DNA of 18,265 nucleotides from an uncultured Oscillibacter sp. (lineage in GTDB: Bacteria; Bacillota; Clostridia; Oscillospirales; Oscillospiraceae), in contig CAMMCS010000016.1 of assembly GCA_946494635.1 (NCBI GenBank), positions 1 to 18,265 of the forward strand. Direction: 5' to 3'. Below are positions 1-6,007 of this stretch, one piece after another (within the stretch, counting starts at the first letter, position 1; each line of letters opens with the position of its first letter). Under the pieces are notes generated by a model. The model had not been told where the DNA came from. It did no database searches and saw only the letters and a program-made list of their open reading frames with translations. The translations under genes and the position numbers were made by a program.

Positions 1-612
1 TATATCATGTTCATCGGCGACTTCGAGAAGGCCGCCACCTGGTCCAACGACGCGGTGAAGGGCTCCAAGCGGTTCCTGGACCGGGTGTGGAACCTGGCGG
101 AGAACGCCTCCGACAGCTATGAGGTCACCCCCGCCAACGAGGCCATCATCCACAAGACCATCAAGAAGGTCACCGAGGACATGGACAGCCTGAAGATGAA
201 CACCGCCATCGCCGCCATGATGACCATGGTGAACGAGCTGAGCGCCAACGGCTGCACCCGGGGCGACCTGAAGTACCTGATCCTGCTGCTGAACCCCTTC
301 GCCCCCCACATCACCGAGGAGCTGTGGGAGAATCTGGGCTTCGCCGCCCAGACGGGCAAGATGTGCTGCCAGGCGGAGTGGCCCGTGGCGGATGAGAGCA
401 AGACCGTGGCCGCCACGGTGGAGATGGCCGTCCAGGTGAACGGCAAGCTGAAGGGCACCATCTCCATGCCCACCGACAGCGAGGAGCAGGCCGTGGTGGA
501 CGCCGCCCTGGCGGTGGAGAAAGTGGCCAAGGCCACCGAGGGCATGCAGATCGTCAAGACCATCCTGGTGAAGAACCGGCTGGTCAATCTGATCGTGAAG
601 CCCGCGAAGTAA
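1..612 (+). CDS. leuS: Leucyl-tRNA synthetase, C-terminal part (partial at left edge)
   Basis: This is the 3' end of the enzyme that charges tRNA-Leu with leucine in the cytoplasm. About 203 residues are present, starting in frame at base 1; the catalytic core, editing domain and KMSKS loop lie outside the window. The helical anticodon-binding domain is recognisable (SKRFLDRVWNL, then LLLNPFAPHITEELWENLG), as is the C-terminal domain (VQVNGKLKGTISMP, ending KNRLVNLIVKPAK). These are family signatures of bacterial LeuRS. The gene ends with TAA at 610-612. No T-rich intrinsic terminator follows directly. Instead, a second diverged copy of the last 13 codons lies 171 bases downstream. The identification is secure. 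Confidence 0.96.
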   Translation, partial: YIMFIGDFEKAATWSNDAVKGSKRFLDRVWNLAENASDSYEVTPANEAIIHKTIKKVTEDMDSLKMNTAIAAMMTMVNELSANGCTRGDLKYLILLLNPFAPHITEELWENLGFAAQTGKMCCQAEWPVADESKTVAATVEMAVQVNGKLKGTISMPTDSEEQAVVDAALAVEKVAKATEGMQIVKTILVKNRLVNLIVKPAK

Positions 613-651
613 GAGGAGACCGCGCCCAGCGGCGCGTACAAGCGTCTTGCC
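571..651 (+). repeat. leuS tail, copy 1 of a diverged direct repeat
   Basis: This segment covers the last 13 codons and stop of the intact leuS plus about 39 bases beyond it. It matches 742-825. In the coding part the two copies differ only at four third-codon positions (GTC/GTG, AAT/AAC, CCC/CCG, AAG/AAA) and encode the same peptide KNRLVNLIVKPAK. Similarity continues past the stop (accgcgcc ... agcg ... caagcgt-ttgcc) with small gaps. Confidence 0.85.
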
Positions 652-741
652 TTTGGCAAAACCTTGGGGCGGACGGGCTTTGCCTGTCCGCCGGAGTAAA
701 ATGCGGGGTCCCCGCGGGATGTCTCCATCCCGTGGGGGGCC
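652..741. repeat. Hairpin-rich spacer between the two leuS tails
   Basis: Three short inverted repeats sit nearly end to end: GGCGGACGGGC / GCCTGTCCGCC with loop TTT (668-692), a GCGGGG/CCCCGC-type palindrome around 703-715, and CGGGAT / ATCCCG (about 715-732). None is followed by a T-tract, so they do not look like ordinary terminators. No gene is visible. It could be a remnant of a small palindromic intergenic element, but I do not recognise a named family. Confidence 0.5.
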
Positions 742-825
742 AAGAACCGGCTGGTGAACCTGATCGTGAAGCCGGCGAAATAACAAAATGAAACCGCGCC
801 GGGCAGCGCGACCAAGCGTTTTGCC
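742..825 (+). pseudogene. Orphan leuS 3' tail, copy 2 (relic)
   Basis: This fragment reads KNRLVNLIVKPAK followed by TAA (781-783), the same peptide as the end of the intact leuS, then continues with similarity to the leuS 3' flank. It has no start codon or ribosome binding site and no longer connects to a reading frame of the synthetase. All four coding differences from the functional copy are synonymous. This suggests that it diverged while still part of a selected leuS gene and was left behind later. That history is inferred; the repeat itself is seen directly. Confidence 0.75.
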
Positions 826-846
826 CGTAAACCAGCAGATTTTAAC

Positions 847-873
847 GGGCCGGGCGGACCTTCCGCCCGGCCC
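847..873. other. GC-rich hairpin upstream of the 186-aa gene
   Basis: A perfect 11-bp inverted repeat, GGGCCGGGCGG (847-857) and CCGCCCGGCCC (863-873), has a 5-base loop. It could end transcription from leuS, but it lacks the T-run expected of an intrinsic terminator on either strand. It lies 13 bases before the ribosome binding site of the next gene. Confidence 0.5.
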
Positions 874-897
874 GCACACATCCGGAAAGGAGAAGAC

Positions 898-1458
898 ATG
901 AAGCATCTTGATGATTTCCTGCGCCTGCTGTGCGGCCGCTTTGACAATACGCAGCAGCTTCAGGAGCTGCGGGAGAACGGCGGCCCGGCCCTGCCGCTGG
1001 CGGAGCATGTGAATACCGTCTGCAACGACAGGATCTCCGGCCTGCCGGTAGATTTCGCGGGAAAGTTCGTACTGGAGGAGAGCTACTATACCACGGAGGG
1101 CAAAACCCACGCATCTCCCCATCTGTTCCTCTTCACCGAGGAGGGAGAGGCTGTGAAGCTGACCTCCTACCAGCTTCCTAAGACGGCGGATGAAAGCCCG
1201 GTTTCGTACAGCTCCCTGCCGCCGATGGAGTGGGAGGAACTGGAGCCCTCCGGAAAGTTTACGCCTGCCCTTTATACGCTGCATGACGGCGTGTGGGAGG
1301 GCGGCAGCGTCAGCATGTTCACCCCGGTGCTGAAGTTTACCCTGTATGAGCGATTTTCCGAAGAGGCCCTGGAGGTCACGGAGACCATGGAGGTAAACGG
1401 CAGGCGGACCTTCGGCTATGACGTGCCCATTGTCTACCGGAGAAAGGCAGATGCGTAA
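898..1458 (+). CDS. Protein of unknown function, 186 aa (weak CpeT/CpcT-like resemblance)
   Basis: This is a soluble 186-residue protein with no signal peptide or membrane segment. It starts at ATG 898 with AAGGAG about eight bases upstream. I do not recognise it with confidence. The N-terminus (LRLLCGRFDNTQQLQEL), the central EESYYTTEG and the beta-rich segment SPHLFLFTEEGEAVKLTSYQ recall in order and spacing the CpeT/CpcT beta-barrel family (N-terminal helix with G-x-F-x-N-x-x-Q, then a barrel). That family is best known as phycobiliprotein lyases. A gut Firmicute has no phycobilins, so any relation would be to the fold and not the function. It is a single gene between the leuS relic and the rpsU promoter. 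The gene is real; the function is unknown. Confidence 0.8.
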   Translation: MKHLDDFLRLLCGRFDNTQQLQELRENGGPALPLAEHVNTVCNDRISGLPVDFAGKFVLEESYYTTEGKTHASPHLFLFTEEGEAVKLTSYQLPKTADESPVSYSSLPPMEWEELEPSGKFTPALYTLHDGVWEGGSVSMFTPVLKFTLYERFSEEALEVTETMEVNGRRTFGYDVPIVYRRKADA

Positions 1459-1499
1459 CAGCCTCGTGGGGGCGAAAACCGGATTTTCTCGAAAATCCC

Positions 1500-1528
1500 T
1501 TGACAACACCCGAGAAGGTTTGTATAAT
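1500..1528 (+). promoter_or_regulatory. Sigma-A promoter of rpsU
   Basis: Consensus -35 TTGACA (1500-1505), a 17-base spacer and consensus -10 TATAAT (1523-1528). It lies about 80 bases upstream of rpsU, which suits a highly expressed ribosomal protein gene with a leader. Confidence 0.9.
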
Positions 1529-1540
1529 GCTTTTGTTAAA

Positions 1541-1585
1541 GCCATATGTTATGGCCCTTAAAGTATCCTGGATTTAGCCGGATAC
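1541..1585 (+). promoter_or_regulatory. Structured 5' leader of rpsU (two hairpins)
   Basis: Two inverted repeats lie between the promoter and the ribosome binding site: GCCATA-TGT-TATGGC (1541-1555) and GTATCC ... GGATAC (1563-1568 with 1580-1585, possibly extended by two G-C pairs after a bulge). The second hairpin ends a few bases before the GGAGGGAGG ribosome binding site. It could affect translation or bind a ribosomal protein. I do not match it to a named leader family. Confidence 0.5.
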
Positions 1586-1606
1586 CTCGGAGGGAGGGAA
1601 ATATAG

Positions 1607-1789
1607 ATGTCTGAGATCCATGTAAAAGAGGGCGAGTCCATCGACAGCGCGCTGAAGCGTTTCAAGCGCAGCTGCGCCAAGGCCGGTGTGATTGCGGAAG
1701 TGCGCAAGAGAGAGCACTATGAGAGTCCCAGTGTCAAGCGCCGCAAGAAGTCTGAGGCCGCTCGCAAGAACAAGAAGCGCTACTATTGA
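1607..1789 (+). CDS. rpsU: 30S ribosomal protein bS21
   Basis: bS21 is a small basic protein of the 30S subunit that sits near the anti-Shine-Dalgarno end of 16S rRNA and helps initiation. The 60-residue product has the family's usual length. It shows the conserved start SEIHVKEGESIDSALKRFKR, the central REHYESPSVKRRKK and a lysine/arginine-rich C-terminal helix. ATG 1607 is preceded by a very purine-rich site (GGAGGGAGG). The gene has its own consensus promoter, a structured leader and a terminator directly after its TGA, so it appears to be monocistronic here. In many Clostridia rpsU sits in other contexts, such as with yqeY. Very secure. Confidence 0.97.
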   Translation: MSEIHVKEGESIDSALKRFKRSCAKAGVIAEVRKREHYESPSVKRRKKSEAARKNKKRYY

Positions 1790-1791
1790 TG

Positions 1792-1826
1792 AAAAGTGCT
1801 GTACCGACAGGGTACAGCACTTTTTT
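1792..1826 (+). terminator. Intrinsic terminator of rpsU
   Basis: An 11-bp perfect stem, AGTGCTGTACC (1795-1805) with GGTACAGCACT (1811-1821), has a GACAG loop and is followed by a T-run. It starts three bases after the rpsU stop codon. Confidence 0.93.
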
Positions 1827-1955
1827 GCCTGAAAGGGCGGCGGCCGGCAAACGGGACGCTGGCGCCGTGAAACCCACGGACGTCCGGAGAGGACGGGCGA
1901 CTGGGGCGGGACGGCTTACAGGCGCCGTGCCGGCAAGGCGCGGCGCGTTTTCCAG

Positions 1956-2741
1956 TCAGGTAGGAGCGCCGCTGCCCGTCCGGCGGGACGGGAACAGCTG
2001 GGGCAGCAGGTCCTGCACCTCCGGATACATGAGAAAGGCGGCGGCGAATCCCATCCGGCTGCCCAGCCGCAGCTTCTGCTGGAGGGTATCCGCGTCATCA
2101 AAGAGGACAAAGTGGGTCTCGCCCTCCCGGGTGTAGGTGAAGTACCGGGCGCAGAGGTCCTGGGAGAAGAACACTGCCGGGGCCTCCCGTTCCAGCAGGG
2201 CCTGGAATTCCTGTGGGGTGAGGGGACGTCCCTGGCCGCTTTCCGCCGGAAGCGAGAAGTCCATCCGCAGCCGTTCCACATCCAGCGCCAGGTGCTCCGG
2301 GCCGCCCCGGGCCTCTGCGGCCGCCTGGAGATCCTGGGCAAAGCTGCCGCCGGACAGGGCTGTGCCCAGCAGCGGAATGGAGCCCTCCGCATCGCTGTAG
2401 CCGGCGGGGACAAAGAGGGGACGGGGGGCCAGGCGCCGGGCCAGCTCCGCGGCGAAGGCCAGCCGGTCCGGCGCCGGCGGCTCCTCAAAGTCCAGCAGCA
2501 CGCCGGTGTAGTTCCGCCGGCCGCACTCCCGCAGGGCGGCGGCAGCCAGGGCGCCGGGCTGTCCGATGCCGGGCGCGTCACAGTCCGTGACTGCCAGCAG
2601 GCCGCCCCGGGTGTCCAGCAGCAGGTTCTGCCGCAGCAGCGTGGAACCGGGCCCGATCCGGTAGGCCACATGGGCCAGAGGGCAGCGGAACCGCACCGCC
2701 TCCCGGGCCTCCGCCGGCGTCACAGCCAGATAGATTTGCAA
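1956..2741 (-). CDS. Putative GH18-like TIM-barrel protein, 261 aa
   Basis: Read leftward from a TTG start (2741-2739) with AGGGGGAG about five bases upstream; no in-frame ATG fits the ribosome binding site. Longer readings to the right run through the oppositely directed yqeG gene and are shadows. The product starts QIYLAVTPAEAREA and has no signal peptide. Two features recall glycoside hydrolase family 18 barrels: a strand ending in D-x-E (YTGVLLDFE, D84 and E86), which is the last part of the GH18 DxxDxDxE motif, and a late segment FVLFDDADTLQQKLRLGSRMG followed by a strand, like the DxxS-x-x-K region near the end of GH18 barrels. The full catalytic motif is not intact, so it may be non-catalytic. 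It is divergent from yqeG. Gene real, family tentative. Confidence 0.7.
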   Translation of the reverse strand: MQIYLAVTPAEAREAVRFRCPLAHVAYRIGPGSTLLRQNLLLDTRGGLLAVTDCDAPGIGQPGALAAAALRECGRRNYTGVLLDFEEPPAPDRLAFAAELARRLAPRPLFVPAGYSDAEGSIPLLGTALSGGSFAQDLQAAAEARGGPEHLALDVERLRMDFSLPAESGQGRPLTPQEFQALLEREAPAVFFSQDLCARYFTYTREGETHFVLFDDADTLQQKLRLGSRMGFAAAFLMYPEVQDLLPQLFPSRRTGSGAPT

Positions 2742-2753
2742 GCGATCTCCCCC

Positions 2754-2782
2754 TTGTGGTTTTTCCTTGGGACTGGTATACT
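2754..2782 (+). promoter_or_regulatory. Probable promoter of yqeG
   Basis: A weak -35 TTGTGG (2754-2759), a 17-base spacer and an extended -10 TGG-TATACT (TATACT 2777-2782) lie about 30 bases before the yqeG start, in the short divergent gap. Confidence 0.6.
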
Positions 2783-2813
2783 GAGAAAAGACTATGCGAG
2801 AGGGGAGCTGCCT

Positions 2814-3326
2814 ATGTCCATTTCCCTGACCCCGGACTACGTTTTTGACCACTACAGCCAGATCACCCCCGCCTGGCTGGCGGAGCGGGGCATCACCCTG
2901 CTGCTCAGCGATCTGGATTTCACTCTGGCGCCCAAGAAGGCCCGCCGGCCGGACCAGCCGCTGCGGGACTGGATCGCGGAGCTCCGCCGGGCGGGAATCG
3001 GGTTCATGATTGTCTCCAACAACCGCTCCGGCACCCGGGTGACGGAGTTCTGCGCGGATCTGGGGGTGCCCTATCAGGGCCATGCGGGCAAGCCCAGTCC
3101 CCGGGGCCTGGAGGCCGCCATGGGCCGGGCAGGGGCGGACCGGGCCCACACCGCCATGCTGGGGGACAAGCTGCTGACGGATATGCTGGCCGCCAACCGC
3201 TGCGGTGTGCTGGCGCTGATGGTGGAGCCTGCCGGCGGCGCCGTGACGGCGTGGCAGAAGGTGCTCCACGCCCTGCAGGCCCCCTTTAAAGCGGCCTGCC
3301 GGCGAAATGTGGAAAAAAAGTCTTGA
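2814..3326 (+). CDS. yqeG: YqeG family HAD IIIA-type phosphatase
   Basis: This is a 170-residue cytoplasmic phosphatase of the haloacid dehalogenase superfamily, YqeG type; the physiological substrate is not settled for most bacteria. HAD motifs are visible in order: motif I LLLSDLDFTL with nucleophile D33 and acid/base D35, motif II IVSNN, the lysine of GKPSP, and motif IV GDKLLTDMLAAN. ATG 2814 follows AGGGGAG and a promoter in the divergent gap; an upstream extension in the same frame would run antisense through the neighbouring leftward gene and is rejected. The gene is followed by efp, whose promoter begins eight bases after the yqeG stop. The length and the SDLDFTLAP sequence fit YqeG well. 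Confidence 0.9.
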   Translation: MSISLTPDYVFDHYSQITPAWLAERGITLLLSDLDFTLAPKKARRPDQPLRDWIAELRRAGIGFMIVSNNRSGTRVTEFCADLGVPYQGHAGKPSPRGLEAAMGRAGADRAHTAMLGDKLLTDMLAANRCGVLALMVEPAGGAVTAWQKVLHALQAPFKAACRRNVEKKS

Positions 3327-3333
3327 AAAATAC

Positions 3334-3362
3334 TTGCAATAGCGGACAACATAAGATAAAAT
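3334..3362 (+). promoter_or_regulatory. Promoter of efp
   Basis: -35 TTGCAA (3334-3339), a 17-base spacer and -10 TAAAAT (3357-3362), placed in the AT-rich gap after yqeG and about 80 bases before efp. Confidence 0.7.
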
Positions 3363-3443
3363 ATCTTCGGTAATTTTATGTGAGACGGGAGAAAATGTCC
3401 TTCTGCGGGTCGTTCTCTCGCAGATTTATGAGGAGGAAAAACT

Positions 3444-4013
3444 ATGCCTACCATTACTGCCGGCGATTTTCGCAAGGGTATGATTTTTGAGATGGACGGA
3501 AAGCCCATGCTGGTTGTGGACTTTCAGCACGTCAAGCCCGGCAAGGGCGCCGCTTTCGTGCGCACCAAGTACAAGAACGTGATTTCCGGTGCCGTCCGTG
3601 AGGAGGCCTTCAACCCCAGCGCCAAGTTTGAGCAGGTGGCTGTGGAGCGCAAGGACGCCGAGTACAGCTATAACGACGGGGATCTGTATTATTTTATGGA
3701 CCCGGAGACCTATGATATGACTCCGCTGAATGCGGACGTCCTGGGTGACGCCTTCCGCTTCATGAAGGAGAACACCCCCTGCAAGCTGGTGAGCTACAAG
3801 GGCAGCGTGTTCACCGTGGAGGTGCCGAACTTTATGGATCTGGAGGTCACGGAGACGGAGCCCGGCGTCCGGGGCGACACCGCCACCAACGTCACCAAGT
3901 CCGCCACCCTGGAGACCGGCGCCGTGGTGCAGGTGCCCATCTTCATCAACGAGGGCGAAAAGATCCAGATTGATACCCGCACCGGCGAGTACATGGGCCG
4001 GAGCAAGGGCTGA
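3444..4013 (+). CDS. efp: Translation elongation factor P
   Basis: EF-P binds between the P and E sites of stalled ribosomes and stimulates peptide bond formation at polyproline stretches. The 189-residue product has the expected three-domain length: an N-terminal KOW-like barrel (ITAGDFRKGMIFEMDGKPM), the apical loop VKPGKGAAFVRTKYKN, and two OB-type domains (VPNFMDLEVTETEPG, VQVPIFINEGEKIQIDTRTG). The apical loop carries K34, equivalent to the lysine modified in E. coli (K34) and B. subtilis. No modification gene (epmA, epmB, ymfI) is in the window, so the modification type here is unknown. ATG 3444 follows GAGGAGG. The gene has its own promoter and a terminator. Confidence 0.97.
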   Translation: MPTITAGDFRKGMIFEMDGKPMLVVDFQHVKPGKGAAFVRTKYKNVISGAVREEAFNPSAKFEQVAVERKDAEYSYNDGDLYYFMDPETYDMTPLNADVLGDAFRFMKENTPCKLVSYKGSVFTVEVPNFMDLEVTETEPGVRGDTATNVTKSATLETGAVVQVPIFINEGEKIQIDTRTGEYMGRSKG

Positions 4014-4017
4014 GCGT

Positions 4018-4049
4018 AAAAAAGGGGGGGGGAGAATTCCCCCCTTTTC
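4018..4049 (+). terminator. Terminator after efp (possibly leaky)
   Basis: An A-run and G-run (aaaaaagggggggg), then the loop GAGAATT and CCCCCC, followed by only four Ts. The short T-run may let part of the transcription through to the next gene, for which I see no separate promoter. Confidence 0.8.
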
Positions 4050-4092
4050 ATTCCTGAAAAGCAACGCTGTTTTGAGGAAAGGAGCTGCTGTT

Positions 4093-4530
4093 ATGGAGAT
4101 TACCGAGAAAGTCGCGTACCTGAAGGGATTGGCCGAGGGCATGGAACTGGACACGGAGAAGAAGGAGGGCAAGCTGCTTGCCGCCATCATCGATGTGCTG
4201 GATGATATGGCCCTGGAGATCGCGGACATGAAGGCAGACCAGGAGGAGCTGTACGACGGCCTGGACGCTGTCAGCGACGACCTGGAGGACGTGGAGGACG
4301 CCGTCTTCGGCGACGATGAGGACGAGGACGAAGAGGACGGCGAATACGAAGAGGCGGAGGAGGACGAGGACTGCTACGCCACCACCTGCCCCACCTGCGA
4401 GGAGACCATCTACTTCGACGAGTCCGTTCTGGAGGACGGCGAGGTCGTCTGCCCCAACTGCGGCGAGAAGCTGGAGTTTGACCTGAACGGCCTGGAGGAT
4501 GCGGATGACGAGCCGGAGGATGAGGAATAA
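4093..4530 (+). CDS. CD1247-type N-terminal domain protein with C-terminal zinc ribbon
   Basis: This is a very acidic 145-residue cytoplasmic protein. Residues 1-70 form a predicted helical domain (ITEKVAYLKGLAEGMELD, then IIDVLDDMALEIADMKADQEEL), which matches the clostridial family NCBI names after C. difficile CD1247. An aspartate/glutamate-rich linker follows at about 71-97. Residues 100-130 make a zinc ribbon with two C-x2-C pairs (CPTC and CPNC). The tail is acidic again. The role of the family is not known; a zinc ribbon on an acidic helical protein suggests binding to a protein or nucleic-acid partner. ATG 4093 has AAAGGAG upstream. A longer in-frame reading from 3970 would overlap efp and its terminator and is rejected. 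Confidence 0.85.
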   Translation: MEITEKVAYLKGLAEGMELDTEKKEGKLLAAIIDVLDDMALEIADMKADQEELYDGLDAVSDDLEDVEDAVFGDDEDEDEEDGEYEEAEEDEDCYATTCPTCEETIYFDESVLEDGEVVCPNCGEKLEFDLNGLEDADDEPEDEE

Positions 4531-4556
4531 TCCCCAATTCTCTGGCATACAGACAC

Positions 4557-4595
4557 AGGAGCCCGGTGCTGAGCACCGGGCTCCTGCTGGTTTTT
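4557..4595 (+). terminator. Intrinsic terminator between convergent genes
   Basis: A 13-bp perfect stem, AGGAGCCCGGTGC (4557-4569) with GCACCGGGCTCCT (4573-4585) and loop TGA, is followed by GCTGG and a five-T run. It ends the rightward zinc-ribbon gene. On the opposite strand there is no T-run after the stem, so it serves the leftward operon poorly. Confidence 0.9.
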
Positions 4596-4603
4596 CTGCC
4601 GCG

Positions 4604-4963
4604 CTATTCCACGGTGACGTTGAACCGGCAGCAGGCTCCGCCGCTCAGCACCGTCTCCACCGTCTCGACCGTGATGTGCTTTTCGGGCAGCAGCTGTTCC
4701 AGAATGTACAGCACGCTCTGCCGGGAGCACTCACAGTGGGCGGCGTCCGTCACCGTGCCCTCCAGAGCCTCCGGACAGACGCACTTGGGATAGCCCACCT
4801 CATAGCGGTGCCCGGGCTGGAGAACTCTTGCAAAAAAGCCCTCCGTGTCCCCGTATTTCCGGTATTGGGAGTCCAGGTCACAGCCGCACGCCTGAAACTG
4901 GGCCCTCTGGATGGGCAGGACGGTCTCCCGTACACACCGGACGGCCTTCTCCCGATAGTCCAT
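4604..4963 (-). CDS. Small cysteine-rich protein, V4R/DUF6144-like
   Basis: Read leftward from ATG 4963 with a perfect AAGGAGG site that overlaps the end of the upstream HD-domain gene. The 119-residue product has nine cysteines, including C61/C63 (KCVCPEA), C77/C79 (HCECSRQSVLYILE) and C111/C112 in the closing strand GGACCRFNVTVE. The order of a cysteine-x-cysteine-proline turn, a second C-x-C before a helix, a helix ending in a VETVETVLSGG loop and a final C-x-F strand resembles small proteins of the V4R fold (4-vinyl reductase-like; DUF6144 or ATC-hydrolase-like families). Those often bind a small molecule or metal. The family call is from memory of motifs only. It is the last gene of a three-gene operon with coaW and the HD protein; function unknown. 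Confidence 0.75.
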   Translation of the reverse strand: MDYREKAVRCVRETVLPIQRAQFQACGCDLDSQYRKYGDTEGFFARVLQPGHRYEVGYPKCVCPEALEGTVTDAAHCECSRQSVLYILEQLLPEKHITVETVETVLSGGACCRFNVTVE

Positions 4964-4974
4964 GTGTTTCCTCC

Positions 4975-6000
4975 TTAAGATATGTCGTCGCGCTCTTCGG
5001 CTGCGTCCTCCGGAACACCGATCCACCAGGCGAAGTCGGTGGCCAGGAACGCCTCCTGGGCCTGCCGGACTTTGGCGTCCAGCCGGGAGACCCGGCCCCG
5101 GCCAGCCGCCAGCGGATCGATGTACCGCAGCTTGGCGGGGATCCGGTACCAGACGCCGCCCTCCGGCCGGTCCGCCCGCCGCTCCACCCGGCAGAAGCTC
5201 CGGAACCGGCGCCAATGGCGGGCGCTGATGGGGTCAGCCTCCAGCTTTTGGAGGACGAAGGGCTCTGTCCGGTACAGGTCATCCTCTGTCAGGATCTCTC
5301 GATGCAAGGCATCCCCCAGCAGGTCCGCCAGGGCCTGCATGGCGAAGCGGTCCTCATCCGCCACATAGACCCGGGAGACGGAGAGCGCCGCCTCTGCAAA
5401 GGCGCAGGCAGTCTCCTGTGTGCGGAAGGCCAGCTCCGGCCGGCCAGCCTCATCTCGCCATACAATGAGATCCTCATAAATTGCCCGGATGGCATCCGCC
5501 CCGGCGAAGCCATAGCACCGCAGGTCCCCCAGGGTGTACTCCAGCCGGTCGGCGGAGAGCCGGGGGGAGTCGTTGTCGGCAATGGGATAACGGTGGTAGT
5601 CCGCCACGTCCGCCGTTGTGAGGCAGTACTCCCCCAGCAGCGCCTGGAGCTCCGGAGACCGGTCAATGAGCTCCGCTGTCCGCCCCTCCGTGGATTCCTG
5701 ACGCAGATGGTCGCCGTGGAGAAAATCCACCACATGGGCAAAGGCGGGGGTGGCCACGTCGTGGAGCAGCCCCGCCGCGCTTTGGCGGAGATCCCCGGTG
5801 AAGTGCCAGACGATCAGTGCTACCCCCAGGCTGTGGTCGAACCGGGAATAGGGCGCCCACCCGGCGAACCGGGGGAAGGCGGTGTACTCACACCCGCAGT
5901 TCATCCCCACCTGCCGCAGCCGCGCCAGAGGCGGCGTCTCCGCCAGGCGGCGGAGGGGCTCCGGGATCCCCGGGTGGTAAAGAGGCCAGTTTTCCCTCAT
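4975..6000 (-). CDS. HD-domain phosphohydrolase-like protein, 341 aa
   Basis: A 341-residue protein of the HD superfamily, metal-dependent hydrolases of phosphate esters that include dGTPases and nucleotide phosphohydrolases. The full ligand set is visible: H56 (SRFDHSLGV), H80-D81 (AGLLHDVATPAFAH) and D151 (SADRLEYTL), with an extra H89. This arrangement resembles the SamHD1/dGTPase branch (R-F-x-H-S-x-G, then L-L-H-D-x-x-T-P-x-F-x-H), so a nucleotide substrate is plausible but not shown. The C-terminal half, about residues 190-341, has no motif I recognise. ATG 6000 lies seven bases after the coaW stop, with GGAGG inside the coaW end; the next gene starts 11 bases after this stop. It is the middle gene of a leftward operon. 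Confidence 0.88.
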   Translation of the reverse strand: MRENWPLYHPGIPEPLRRLAETPPLARLRQVGMNCGCEYTAFPRFAGWAPYSRFDHSLGVALIVWHFTGDLRQSAAGLLHDVATPAFAHVVDFLHGDHLRQESTEGRTAELIDRSPELQALLGEYCLTTADVADYHRYPIADNDSPRLSADRLEYTLGDLRCYGFAGADAIRAIYEDLIVWRDEAGRPELAFRTQETACAFAEAALSVSRVYVADEDRFAMQALADLLGDALHREILTEDDLYRTEPFVLQKLEADPISARHWRRFRSFCRVERRADRPEGGVWYRIPAKLRYIDPLAAGRGRVSRLDAKVRQAQEAFLATDFAWWIGVPEDAAEERDDIS

Positions 6001-6007
6001 GGCGGCG

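Noticed and set aside
117..947. Long leftward open frame opposite the end of leuS
   Set aside because: It runs antisense to leuS and through the duplicated non-coding region, has low-complexity proline/arginine-rich sequence and no ribosome binding site.
2742..3269. Rightward extension of the GH18-like leftward gene
   Set aside because: It lies antisense to the well-supported yqeG; the TTG at 2741 with AGGGGGAG fits as the start.
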